From assembly GCA_951799405.1 (NCBI GenBank), contig OX637334.1, positions 1 through 64,000 on the forward strand: a stretch of 64,000 nucleotides of DNA. The letters run 5' to 3'. Below the pieces are notes generated by a model. The model did no database searches. It worked only from the letters and a program-made list of their open reading frames with translations, and was not told the DNA's origin. A program made the translations under genes and the position numbers. Below are positions 46,401-58,400 of this stretch, in pieces. The stretch's first letter is position 1; each line of letters starts with the position of its first letter. Source of the DNA: Agapetus fuscipes (Eukaryota > Arthropoda > Insecta > Trichoptera > Glossosomatidae).

Positions 46401-49400
46401 TGGACCGCCGTAACGACTTTGGTGAGCTCAAACAGCGACTCGATATGAGATTTGGCCATAGATACATGGAGCAGCTATACAAGTCGCAGCTCAACACCAG
46501 GGTGCAGAAAACCAATGAAACACTGCAAGAGTATGAAATGGACATCGTCCGCCTTGTACGCGATGCATATCCTACAGCTCCAGACGATGTTTATGAAAGC
46601 TTGGCCATTGAAAAATTCCTGAATGGACTCCGTGAGTGGGAAACTCAGCAAGCGGTGAAGTTGGCCCATCCGAAGACACTGAACGAGGCATTAACACAGG
46701 CACTTGAGTTTGAGGCTATCAAGCAGTCTGTCAGGGGCCACACCAAAGTACGGGCCATGGAAGTGGAAGAGACCCAGTCATCCTCGACAGAGGAAATCAT
46801 TAAGAAAGTACTGGAGCGGCTCAGGTCAAGAAGACGCGATATACGTTGCTGGAACTGTGGTCAGCTGGGCCACCTTAGTACAAGGTGCCCAAAGCCTCAA
46901 CAACCCAAGAAACAGGGTTCGAAAAAAAAACGGGTTAATGGAAAGGGGCAACCGTTGACCCGCGCTGGAGAGGCCCTGAAGCTTGCTGCTATTGTCGCCA
47001 CCTCAAGAGGAAACTGTAGCAGCATTTTTGTTAATGGCTTGATTGATGGAGTAACCCGTGAACTTCTGGTGGACACGGGAGCAACCAGGACTATTATGAG
47101 ACGTGACATAGCAGCTCGGTGCAAACAGATCTCACCAACAAATTGGTCTTTGCGCACCGCCACGGGAGAAACAGCTCAAGTTTTTGGGGAGACGATTGCC
47201 ACCTTCCAGATTGGTAACACCACTTTTGATCATCGGACATTGGTGGCCAACATCGAGGAGGACGTGATATTGGGAATGGACATATTGGACCATTTTGGCT
47301 GCAGCCTGAATCTGAAAAAGGGCGCCATAAAGATTGGAAACGAAGAAGTAATCCTTCAAAGAAGAAAAGAACTAGCTGCGCGGGTAATCCTAGCAGAGAA
47401 TACCGAAATAAAAGGACATTCGGAGATGATGGTGTGTGCGCGCTTGGACTCCGACTGTGCCGATGACCAAATCCTGATGATTGAACCAGAAAACATAGGC
47501 AACGCTAATAAGGGAGTTCTGGTGGCAAGAGCAGTAATTCGCGCACGGGAAACCATTCCTGTCAAGATAATGAACGTAAATAACTTCCCTATCAAAATCA
47601 ATGAAGGTTGTGTTTTGGGGAGATGCGAAAAGATAACATCCATTGTACAACAGATGGTGAGGATGCCATGTGAAGAGAGGAAACTGACAACACAACTAGA
47701 AACTTTGGTACATGAAGCCTCCCAAGGCCTCACTGAGGAGAACAAACGGAGGGTGAGGAGTTTGATCTGTCGCTACCACATGATTTTTGAGGATTCCAAT
47801 GGTTCTCTGGGAAGAACTAAGGTAGTGCGACATACCATAGACACGGGAGATGCAAGACCCATAAAGCAAGCGCCACGAAGGTTACCCTTTGCGAAGCGGG
47901 AAGAGGCTGACCAGATCGTCCAGGACATGAGACGGGATGGCACCATAGAGCCGTCAAGTAGCCCATGGACATCGCCTGTGGTATTGGTGAAAAAGAAGGA
48001 TGGCACAACGAGATTTTGTGTGGACTACAGACAGCTCAACGAAGTGACAAAAAAGGATAGTTATCCCCTCCCAAGAATTGACGATACTCTGGATACACTG
48101 ACGGGATGTACCATTTTCTCCACGTTGGATCTAAAAAGCGGCTATTGGCAAGTGGAATTAGATGCCAAGGACAAGGAGAAAACTGCATTTTCAACGGGAT
48201 CTGGACTCTGGCAGTTTACCGTGATGCCATTTGGCTTGTGCAACGCCCCCGCCACTTTTGAGAGATTGATGGAGAATGTGCTACGAGGCCTATCGTGGGA
48301 AACCTGCCTCGTATACCTGGATGACATCATTATACTGGGAAAGGACTTTAACCATCAATTAAGAAACCTGGAGCAAGTATTTGGACGACTGCAAGATGCC
48401 GGACTGAAACTTAATCCCAAGAAATGCAACCTGTTCAGGAAACAAGTACATTATCTCGGGCATGTAGTATCTCAAAGAGGAGTGGAAGTTGACCCGGCTA
48501 AAGTTAAGGCTGTAAAAGACTGGCCCGTGTTAAAGGACAGACATGAAACCAGGAGTTTCCTGGGGTTGTGCACTTATTATAGAAGATTTGTGCCAAGATT
48601 TGCTGACATTGCTAAGCCGCTGACCAAGCTTACAGAAGAGAACACTCGCTTCAGTTGGAGTGATGCTTGTCAACAGGCATTTGAGGAACTGAAAAGACGA
48701 CTGACAAGTGCTCCAATCTTGAGCTATCCCCGAAAAGAAGGGAAGTTTATCCTGGACACTGATGCTAGCAATGTGGGGATAGGAGGTGTCCTCTCCCAGA
48801 TACAAGATGGACACGAGGCTGTTCTAGGCTATTTCAGTAAAGTACTATCAAAGCCAGAACGAAACTATTGCGTGACCAGACGAGAGCTTCTTGCCGTTAT
48901 AAAATCAGTAGAGCACTTCCGCAAATATTTGTATGGAAGGAGATTCACATTGCGGACTGATCACTCTGCACTAGTTTGGCTTTTGAGGTTTAAAAACCCA
49001 GAAGGACAAGTGGCTAGATGGATTGAGAGACTTCAGGAGTATGACTACGACCCAGAACACAGAGCTGGGACACTCCATCGTAATGCCGACGCTTTGTCAA
49101 GAAGGCCTTGTCACGAAGACTGCAGACATTGCAGCAGAGTGGACACAAAGGCTGCTATAGTAAGCCGGACGACAGTCACGAGCGAGGATTGGAGAGAAGA
49201 AGAAATGAGGCAGGACCAAGAGAACGACCCAGAGCTGAAGTATCTAATACAATGGGTGCGAGAAAAACAAAGGCCAACCTGGGAACAAGTCGCCCCGTTA
49301 TCACCAACCGTCAACAACTGGAAAATGGGATACTTAAACGAGCAATTGAAAACGAAGACGGTACAGTGAAGAAACTTCAGTTACTGGTACCAAAAGTGCG

Positions 49401-52400
49401 AGTCGCTGAAATCTTGAAGCTACTGCATGATGGGACGTCCGGTGGACACTTAGGAGTGAAAAAGACTCTGGAGAAACTGAGGGATCGGTTCTACTGGGTG
49501 AACTGCAAGGAAAATGTAAAAGATTGGTGCCGGAAATGCGTGACATGTGCCACAGCTAATGGACCCTTAAGAAAGAAGAGAGCCCCCATGCGCCAGTACA
49601 ATGTTGGGAGCCCATTTGAAAGGATCGCTATTGACATCGCTGGTCCATACCCGACTACCGAAGATGGCAACAAGTACATTCTGGTGGCCATGGACTATTT
49701 TAGTAAATGGGTAGAAGCATACGCTTTACCCAACCAAGAAGCAGTTACGGTAGCAGAAGCGCTGGTGACCCAACTGATAAGCCGATTTGGAGTACCACTG
49801 GAACTGCACTCTGATCAAGGGCGGAACTTTGAGGCCAGAGTGTTCCAGCAAATGTGCGACTTGCTGGGGATCAAGAAGACGAGAACCACAGCCCTGCATC
49901 CACAGTCTGATGGGATGGTAGAAAGGATGAACCGGACGGTTGGGAGATATTTGGCAAAGCATGTGTCAAGTCATCAGAGGGACTGGGACCGACATCTTCC
50001 CCTATTTCTTTTGGCTCATAGGTCTGCAGTTCACGAAACTACTGGCCAAACACCTGGGAGCATTCTTTTTGGGCGAGAACTGCGACTGCCATGTGACCTG
50101 AAGTTTGGGTGCCGACCGACTGAGGATCTTGCAGGAGAGGACTACGTCTCGGATCTCCGCAGGCGACTAGATGGTGCCCACGAGCAAGTGCGAGCAAACA
50201 TCCGTGAGGCAAGTGGTCGGATGAAAGAGCGATACGACATCCGGGCTGAGGACGGTGGATACCAAGCTGGGGATTTAGTATGGCTGTTTGACCCAAAAAG
50301 GCGCCGAGGATACTCTCCAAAACTACAACGCTCATGGGATGGGCCGTATGAGGTCGTAAAACGTATCAATGACGTCATCTACAAGATAAGGAAAGAGCCA
50401 AGCGGAAAACCACGGATTGTCCATTTTAATCGCCTCACACCATATCTGGGAAACAACCACGATGACGGCCCGGAGCAAAGAGTACGAAGGTGTGCCGGAT
50501 TTAAGGGAGCAGCCACTTTTGATGATTTTTGGGTTGAGGCACAAGATGGGCGAAAAATTCGGCATGACATTACCAAAGAAGTCCAACAGGATCTCTTTGC
50601 TGTACCATCTAACTACGCCATGGCTTGTTGCACGGCTGAAGACCTGGACATGTCTGGCGGGGTTGCTGGAGCATTCCGTAACAAGTTCGGCAAGGTAACA
50701 GCACCGGTGGAGTCGAGGCCTATTGCAGGGAGAGCATTACGACTACCTGGTGAAGAGCGTCACGCATACTGCCTGGTGACAAGGATGACAGTTTCGGAGA
50801 AGACTGGTTATCAAGACCTGTGGGACAGCCTTGTGCATCTACGGGACCAACTGATGCAAGCCGGCATTTCTAAGCTGGCCGTACCAAAAATGGGTGGTGG
50901 ACCAGCAGGGCGAGACTGGAGGATCATCAGGAACATAATGGAAACAGTCTTCGAAAATACTGGCATCGAAATCCTGGTGTGCTGCGAGCAGCTGCAGAGA
51001 AGACACCCCGACGACCGAACGGTGGATTGTTACTTCTTCTCTAGAGCCGGATGCAGTCGAGGGACATCTTGCAGATACCGGCATGCTCCAGGTTCAAGAC
51101 TGTTCCGGGACGGAACAGCCTAAGGAGGGGGCAATGTAACAATTATATAAAAGAAGGACACGCCTGAGCACAAGGCCAGGCTGGAGGGGGTAACGACCTG
51201 CTGGCGCGAGCAGTCGGACAAAGCACGCAGACAGAGCAAGATCTAGTTACTTGTGTTTTAATTAAGAACCCTCGGAAGAAACGTAACAGTTGAATACGTA
51301 TTAGTGGGCTGTAGAAGTGTGTAGATGTATGTGTGGATACAGTGCGATAAGGAACTAAGTTGCGGGTAATAAATGAAGGGATGGAGAAATTAAGTTCGGA
51401 AAGTAGGATTGGTGAATCAATTAAGGAGTGTTTAATTTTAAAAAGCACAATGAGGTCATTGATTAAACGCCTATCAGTGAGACTATTAAGATTCAAAATA
51501 CTAAGTAAATATTGTGCATTAAATTCAGAGACGGGAATTCTTAATTTGAAATTAATAATTTTTACAAATTTAAGTTGAATGCGCTCAATGGCTTTTATAT
51601 GACAGGCATAATAGGGTGACCATACGGGGGAACAATATTCCATGGAGCTTCTAACTAGTGACATGTAAAGCGTTTTAATACTAAGAATATTATTGAAGTC
51701 CTTGGTTGTTCTTGCTACAAAACCTAACATTTTCATTCCCTTACCCGCAACATAGTTTATATGATTTATAAACGATAATTTGTGATCAAATAAAACACCT
51801 ATGTCAGAAATAACCAAAACACTATTTAACTTTTGTTGACCTATGAAATAATCATGCAAACAGGGATTTTTAATTTTATAAAATCTCATTATTTGGCATT
51901 TAGAAATGTTAAGGTTTAGGTTATTGAAGTGACACCAGTCGACTAGTTTATCTAATGATGATTGAAGTTTAAGACTATCATCATTTGATTCTATCACTCT
52001 AAAAAATTTGACATCATCCGCAAAAAGAAGAACATGACAGTCGAGGAAAATATTAGCAATATCGTCTAAAAATAAGAGAAACAAATAGGGACCCAAATGG
52101 GAGCCTTGCGGAACACCACTCTTTTGGCAGAATGTAAAGGATTTTCAGTTATTAATCTTTACCGATAATTGTCTATTAGAAAGATAGCACGTCAACCAGG
52201 AGAGAAAGTGGCCACCAATTCCCATTTTCTCAAGTTTAAAGAGGAGTAATTTGTGAGAGACAGAGTCAAATGCTTTACTGAAATCTGTATGTTGAAATCT
52301 GATATGTTAACATTTAGGGCTCATATTAAATGCATGCCCACAGACAGGCACATGTAGGTTCGCACCTACACATTTTGCATGTGTGCATTCAAATAAACAA

Positions 52401-55400
52401 AACCTCACGTGAACATAAACCTTGCAACTCCTGCCGCCGTTCCCTGAACGGGGTGGCATTGGCAAAAGTGAACCAATTTTTACAGCACGGGTGGTCAGCC
52501 TCACACCAACCTATCAGTCAAGGAGCACAAAAAAATATAAATGATTTACAAAAATTCTTAATTACTTATACACATAACAGAACCAAATTAAAATAAAGTA
52601 AAATTAGACTTAATATTTAACATTAAATTGGAATATGTTTTGTTTTTAGTTTTGATGTCCATACATATTATTATTTGTTGATTTAAAAAATGTAATTTGT
52701 CCTGTATGTTCCTTGACTTATAGGTTGGTATGCGGCTGACCACCCATGCTGTAAAAATGGTTCACTTTGCCAATGTCACCCCTGTTTCAGGGAACGACGG
52801 CAAGAGTTGCAGGGCTTATGTTCATTTGAGATTGGGTTTTTATATTTTAGGTCCACATGCGGCATGTGTTAGCGCGAAATTATAAATGTCTGCTTGTGGG
52901 AATGCATTTAATATAAATCTTAAACGATATACATATATCTTTGCAGCTTAGATAAGATTAGATTAAGCCCCTGTTCCAGGGAAGGTTGGCAAAAGTTACA
53001 GGCAAAAGTTTGTTTGTGGGCATGCATTGTTTATGAGCTTTGAATCTTTATATATCTTTGCAACTTAGATTATAGACCTCTGTGTCAGGGAAGGTCGGCA
53101 AAAGTTGTAGGGCTTATGTTCATTTGAGGTTTGGATTTTATTTGTAAGTACACATTCAGCATTTGTAAGCGTGAACTACACGTGTTGGTTTGTGGGCATA
53201 CATCTGAGAGCTTTAAATGAATATATCCTTGCAACTCAGATTTATTATAGCGGCAGAATTTCGAAGCTTTGTTTGATATGGATTGATTTTTATCATGTAA
53301 ACTCCTGTTTCTGGCTACGCAAAATAGATCGATGAATTGCATTCCTCTGAAATTTATTAAGAAAAAGGAACAAAGAAAAAAAACAAAAAAAAAAAACAAA
53401 AATTAAAAATAAATCCCGTGGCTCGAACCTGGGTCTTCGACCATCAGAGACACGGACGTTACCGCCGAGCTACATTGCGTTTCTACCCATTTGCGAAAAA
53501 AGCTGTACATAATTTTAATGTTATTTTTAGGCACACTTATCTTGCCGGGGGGTTAAAAACTGTTATGTTGGCGCTCACGCCAGAGCATGCGGTGGCTGTA
53601 TTGGCTACGTCGCTGCCGACGGCCGAGGTAGTCTCGTGTTCGATCCCTGGGAGTAGATGTTTTTATCATTTAAAAATCGAACTCCAAGCGATTGACGATC
53701 GCGTAGGGTATTATATATATAGATAATTAATGGATTTGAGTTGTAAGCGCTTCCATAATTAAAAAGTCTACGGAAAATATCAGAACCATGACTCAATAAT
53801 GCATTTTGAGCTGCTTTGAGTACAGTAGCGTTCCTTGACTTATAGGTTGATATGCGGCTGACCGCCCATGCTGTAAAAATGGTTCACTTTGCCAGTGTCA
53901 CCCCTGTCTCAGGGAAGGACGGCAAGAGTTGCAGGGTGTATGTCCATTTGAGATTTGGTTTTTATTTTGTAGGTTCACATGAGGCATGTGCAAGCGCGAA
54001 CTTGTACGTGTCTGGTTGTGAGAATGCATGTAATGTGAATCTCCAATGTAACATATCTTTGCAACTTAGATTAGATTAGCGTACTCCTGAACACAAATTC
54101 TTACAGTGAGTGCTTATAGAGCCCAAAGTGAGCTAGCGGAGCACACCCTAAGAAGTAATTAAGTTAACATAATTCTAGTCAGCAACTGGAGGTTGTGCTG
54201 TAATGTTCCAAGAAAGAAGAACAACATTCCTCTCCTCAACCTCATGTAAACAAAACACTATACCTTGGCTAGACGACTGTGAATTGACATTGCTGAGAGT
54301 TGGTTTGTCTGTTTGTTTGTGTCGCACCACATCAGCGAATGTGGGCACTCCTGCAGCAGACTCCTGGACAGATGCTACCACAGCCTGGTGGAGGCCGTCC
54401 GTGCCAATTATCTGGAAATACAAATGATGAGAGTAGTAGGCAAGTAGCCAGTGGCGCCACCACCCTAATTGAGTCTGTCACTCAAATGCTGTGCCTACAA
54501 TGCCTCGTGTCCCCTGTAGCCGTTCTCCATCTCGCCATCTGGAGAAGCTGTGAGGATCTCTCCCCCCATCCTTCCCCCCGGGAATCATTCTACAAGTTTC
54601 TTTGTTACACAGCAATCCAGCATCCTCTGCACACGTCCAGCCCGTCTCAATCATGTTTTTATGCTTTTAAATTGAAATTATGGGAAGATCAAGAAATTGT
54701 GTTAGATTACTTTGATTATATATTACTCTACGATAAAATAGTACAAGTGAATACCTCTACAAAATTGAATTGAAATTACGATATTTGAATGCATTTAAAG
54801 CGCATACAATTTTACATGCGTCTACACTAATATTTCATATCTCCAGGGACACCACAGGGGGGTCACAAGTCACAAAGTGTCAAATTGAGAAAAGCTTCTC
54901 TGAGTTATGTCAGTTTATCAAACTGTCGCACGTCCAGAATATTATAGACCGGCATATTAAACCCAGCACCATATTGTTGCCTGACGCAGCCCATGTAGAT
55001 CCTGGGATACAATTTCTTCTGCGGCAAAAACTAAACTGAATGAAACACAAACTACTCACGTCTTGATCGTTATCAATGGTTTTGGTGAAGGTGTTGTAGA
55101 GGTTCTCCAGGTTGGACCAGGTGAAGTCGTCCATCTGTTTGCTGAAGGCGGCCGCCCCGGGTGGGAAGGAGACGTCGGCAACAGTTGTGGCGGCAGGGTC
55201 TGATGCTGCAGAGGAACCTCCCAGGCTGCCAAAGTCAGCCCAGCCACCCTGGTCCACTGGGGGGTTGATCACATCGCCCCACGCTACCCCAGAATATACA
55301 AAGTTGCAAGATGGGGGAATAAATAAAAATTTATCAGGGAGAAAAATTGTGCTGACATTGACAGAAGCGTTTCATCATATTTTCAATTAAAAAAATAAAA

Positions 55401-58400
55401 TAAGAAGCGTTTTAACAAAAAAATCTCATTGTCTCTCAGGTGTCAGTTGATTTACATTACAAAAGATTAGTGATGTTGTTAATTTTTGTGCACCTCTCAA
55501 TTTTTTTACTACAATCACTTATCTCAGAATAATGTGAGTAATTAAAAGTGTAATTGAAATGAAATACTAAATTTATTTAATTCTATTGAAGAATTCAATA
55601 CTTTACAAAATGCAATCAATACAATTTCAATAATATATTAAAGGAGCAATATTATGGCACATTGAAGTACAAGGATGTCATATGCAATGCCGGGTTCACG
55701 GCCTCCACAATCAGCTACAAGTGGTCGGGTGAATACAAGAGATTGTCTTACGCGAGGAGTCTGCCGAGAGCAAGGCTGATAACCCAGGAACTGGAGTAAT
55801 GTCTTCAATGTCCTCAGCGTCATCCCACTCATTGCTGGAAGTTTATACACAAGGAGATTACAAACAACATGGCTGGTAGATGAACAGATAGTTGTGTAAC
55901 AAGTGATTTCATTGTCAGCCGAGGTGCAGGTTGTTCTATAAGCCAAGGAAAGACTTGCACACAGCCGCAAGTCTCTAAAAACCTTATCAACCGTTATAGT
56001 ACAAAGCATCGTATCAATAAATTAACCTGTTGTTGTCAGGCAAAGATTTTTGTTTAGTTGATTTTTCAAGTGGTTGACAATTTTAGAATAATTTATTTTC
56101 ATAGATTTTGTCAATATTTTGATAGGTTACCAAACCTCGAATGCATTGATTGCTACAAGCAATGCTAATGGAATATTGTTGAATTTAATAAAAACTAGTT
56201 AAAAAAAGTTAATTTCAGTTTAATTAATTAGTTTAATTAATTTTCATTTTTTAAAGTTGATTTCAATGATTTCTTTTTTATCTCATAGGGTAATTTCACT
56301 TTCATTTCTTTCATAAAAAAATAGATTAAAAGTTTTTAAAATGCATCTGCCTATACATAAAAAAAAAACAATGACACTAACAGTGTTAAGTGCTAAAAAC
56401 TAGTGTCAACATGGCAGGCTGGATTTGGGAAGTTAAACAAGCCACTGAATATACCTATTGTGTACATATACCTAGGTATAAGCCACTGAATATACCTATT
56501 GTGTACATATACCTAGGTATAAGCCACTGAATATACCTATTGTGTACATATACCTAGGTATAAGCCACTGAATATACCTATTGTGTACATATACCTAGGT
56601 ATAAGCCACTGAATATACCTATTGTGTACATATACCTAGGTATAAGCCACTGAATATACCTATTGTGTACATATACCTAGGTATAAGCCACTGAATATAC
56701 CTATTGTGTACATATACCTAGGTATAAGCCACTGAATATACCTATTGTGTACATATACCTAGGTATAAGCCACTGAATATACCTATTGTGTACATATACC
56801 TAGGTATAAGCCACTGAATATACCTATTGTGTACATATACCTAGGTATAAGCCACTGAATATACCTATTGTGTACATATACCTAGGTATAAGCCACTGAA
56901 TATACCTATTGTGTACATATACCTAGGTATAAGCCACTGAATATACCTATTGTGTACATATACCTAGGTATAAGCCACTGAATATACCTATTGTGTACAT
57001 ATACCTAGGTATAAGCCACTGAATATACCTATTCAGTGGCTTATACCTACCTGTTTACTGAACTTTGAATTTGTATTATTTTTCACATGTATATTCCATG
57101 TATGTATTTTACATGTGTATCATCTTTATTTTTATTTTCTTTATAATCTATAATTGGAAAATTTACTGGTATTTTTAACTGGCAATCTTACCTTACCAGG
57201 CAGGTGCACACAAGCAAGCCCTGCTGGCAGACTGGGCAACGACACAAAATGTACGGCGCAGATGAGCGACATAAACAGGTACACTGGTGACTTTAGTACA
57301 AAAATCTCATCAGCATTCTCACATACATTTCCTCTTTTTCTAAGTTATGTATACTACTATGATACTTGGTGCATTTTTAACCCTTCAACTGCGGGTAACA
57401 CGCATAAGTGTTAACTTGCATACAGTGCGGCTGTCAATCATAGATGTCATCCAACTTTGAACTTATCCCCGACATCTCTGTTCAAGTATTCAAAAGACTG
57501 CAAGTGGAAATATGTGATAAACCTTTGTGATTTTTGTTGTCGAATAACCAATAAATGTGACTGTCCACATAGTTCGAAGTGTTGTCAATCAATTAGGGTA
57601 GGTAATCAATAAATGTGTTTGAAAAAGTATTCCGTCCTGGGGGTATTCAAACAGCCAGAATATTCAGAAACAAAAAGGTTAAACAACTGATCGATCTAAT
57701 ATCAAATTCCCTTCACAACTTATATACCACACAGAAATTGCATGAGTGTTACCAATTCTCCTGCGCCATCCAGGAGTCATCATAGAAGTTGGGATGCTCC
57801 CGAGCGGAGGAGGCATCATCATCATCACCATCCCCGTCCGGGTCTACGGCCAGCCTGTAAGCAAACAGACTGATCAACGTGATCAGAATACCATATACTT
57901 CAATCAACAAACAATACAACACAACCATACACTGCAGCCCCCTCTTCACTTGGTCTCTGGCTGGATCCCTCACACACATACGGGGCGCGGGACACGCTGG
58001 ATGGTGTGCAGCTAACACACACGTCCCCATACACTGCGTGTCTGCCAACCCAGCACTAGATCAGATTGTGTGAAAAGGGGCTTGGGCAACAAATTATACA
58101 AAATCAGCTTCACTTGTCTTCTTCTTTGAATTGTTTTACTTGGAGCTGCCCATGTTTGTGAAAATGAAATGAAAGAAGTATGTACAATAATGGTGGTTGA
58201 TGTCTAAGGCTTTTAAAATTTAAAATGCTGTATTTTACAGATTCCTTTCGTTTCATGTTTGTTTTGATAAGATTTCACCTATTTATTATTTTAGTTCATC
58301 AACTTTTACATTGGTATAGGGCTGATCACCCATGCAATACAAATTGGTTCACTTTTGCCAATGCCACTCCTGTTTCAGGGGAAGGCGGAAAAAGTGGCAG

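Larger units (their letters stand above)
45030..51288 (+). mobile_element. Full-length Ty3/gypsy retrotransposon with macro domain
   Basis: Two LTRs (45030-45183, 51135-51288) of 154 bp are identical base for base, begin TGTAAC and end GTAACA. The flanking 4-bp duplication GTTG is at 45026-45029 and 51289-51292. The order protease, RT, RNase H, integrase is the Ty3/gypsy order. Two long frames cover it (45581-49369 and 49108-51123) with no env-like third ORF. It sits inside the ORF of an older CR1-group LINE, within the last intron of the SAPS-like gene and antisense to neither coding exon. Identical LTRs mean a recent insertion. Confidence 0.95.

Noticed and set aside
45565..46545. 326-codon frame antisense to gag
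   Set aside because: Shadow of the coiled-coil coding region; no start context or motif.
49108..49310. Met at 49108 as the true start of the integrase ORF
   Set aside because: Sequence before ~49310 makes sense only in the other frame; integrase is expected as part of Pol.
51123..51135. A possible env gene in the gypsy element
   Set aside because: The second ORF ends 11 bp before the LTR and no membrane or signal segments are present.
54752..55300. Single-exon reading of 54910-55272 as a standalone 120-residue protein
   Set aside because: Strong GAC|GTGAGT donor and phase agreement with neighbours show it is an internal exon.
57180..57290. Extra minus-strand exon with a GTAAGG donor
   Set aside because: The flanking exons already join in phase without it and no acceptor in the right phase is seen.
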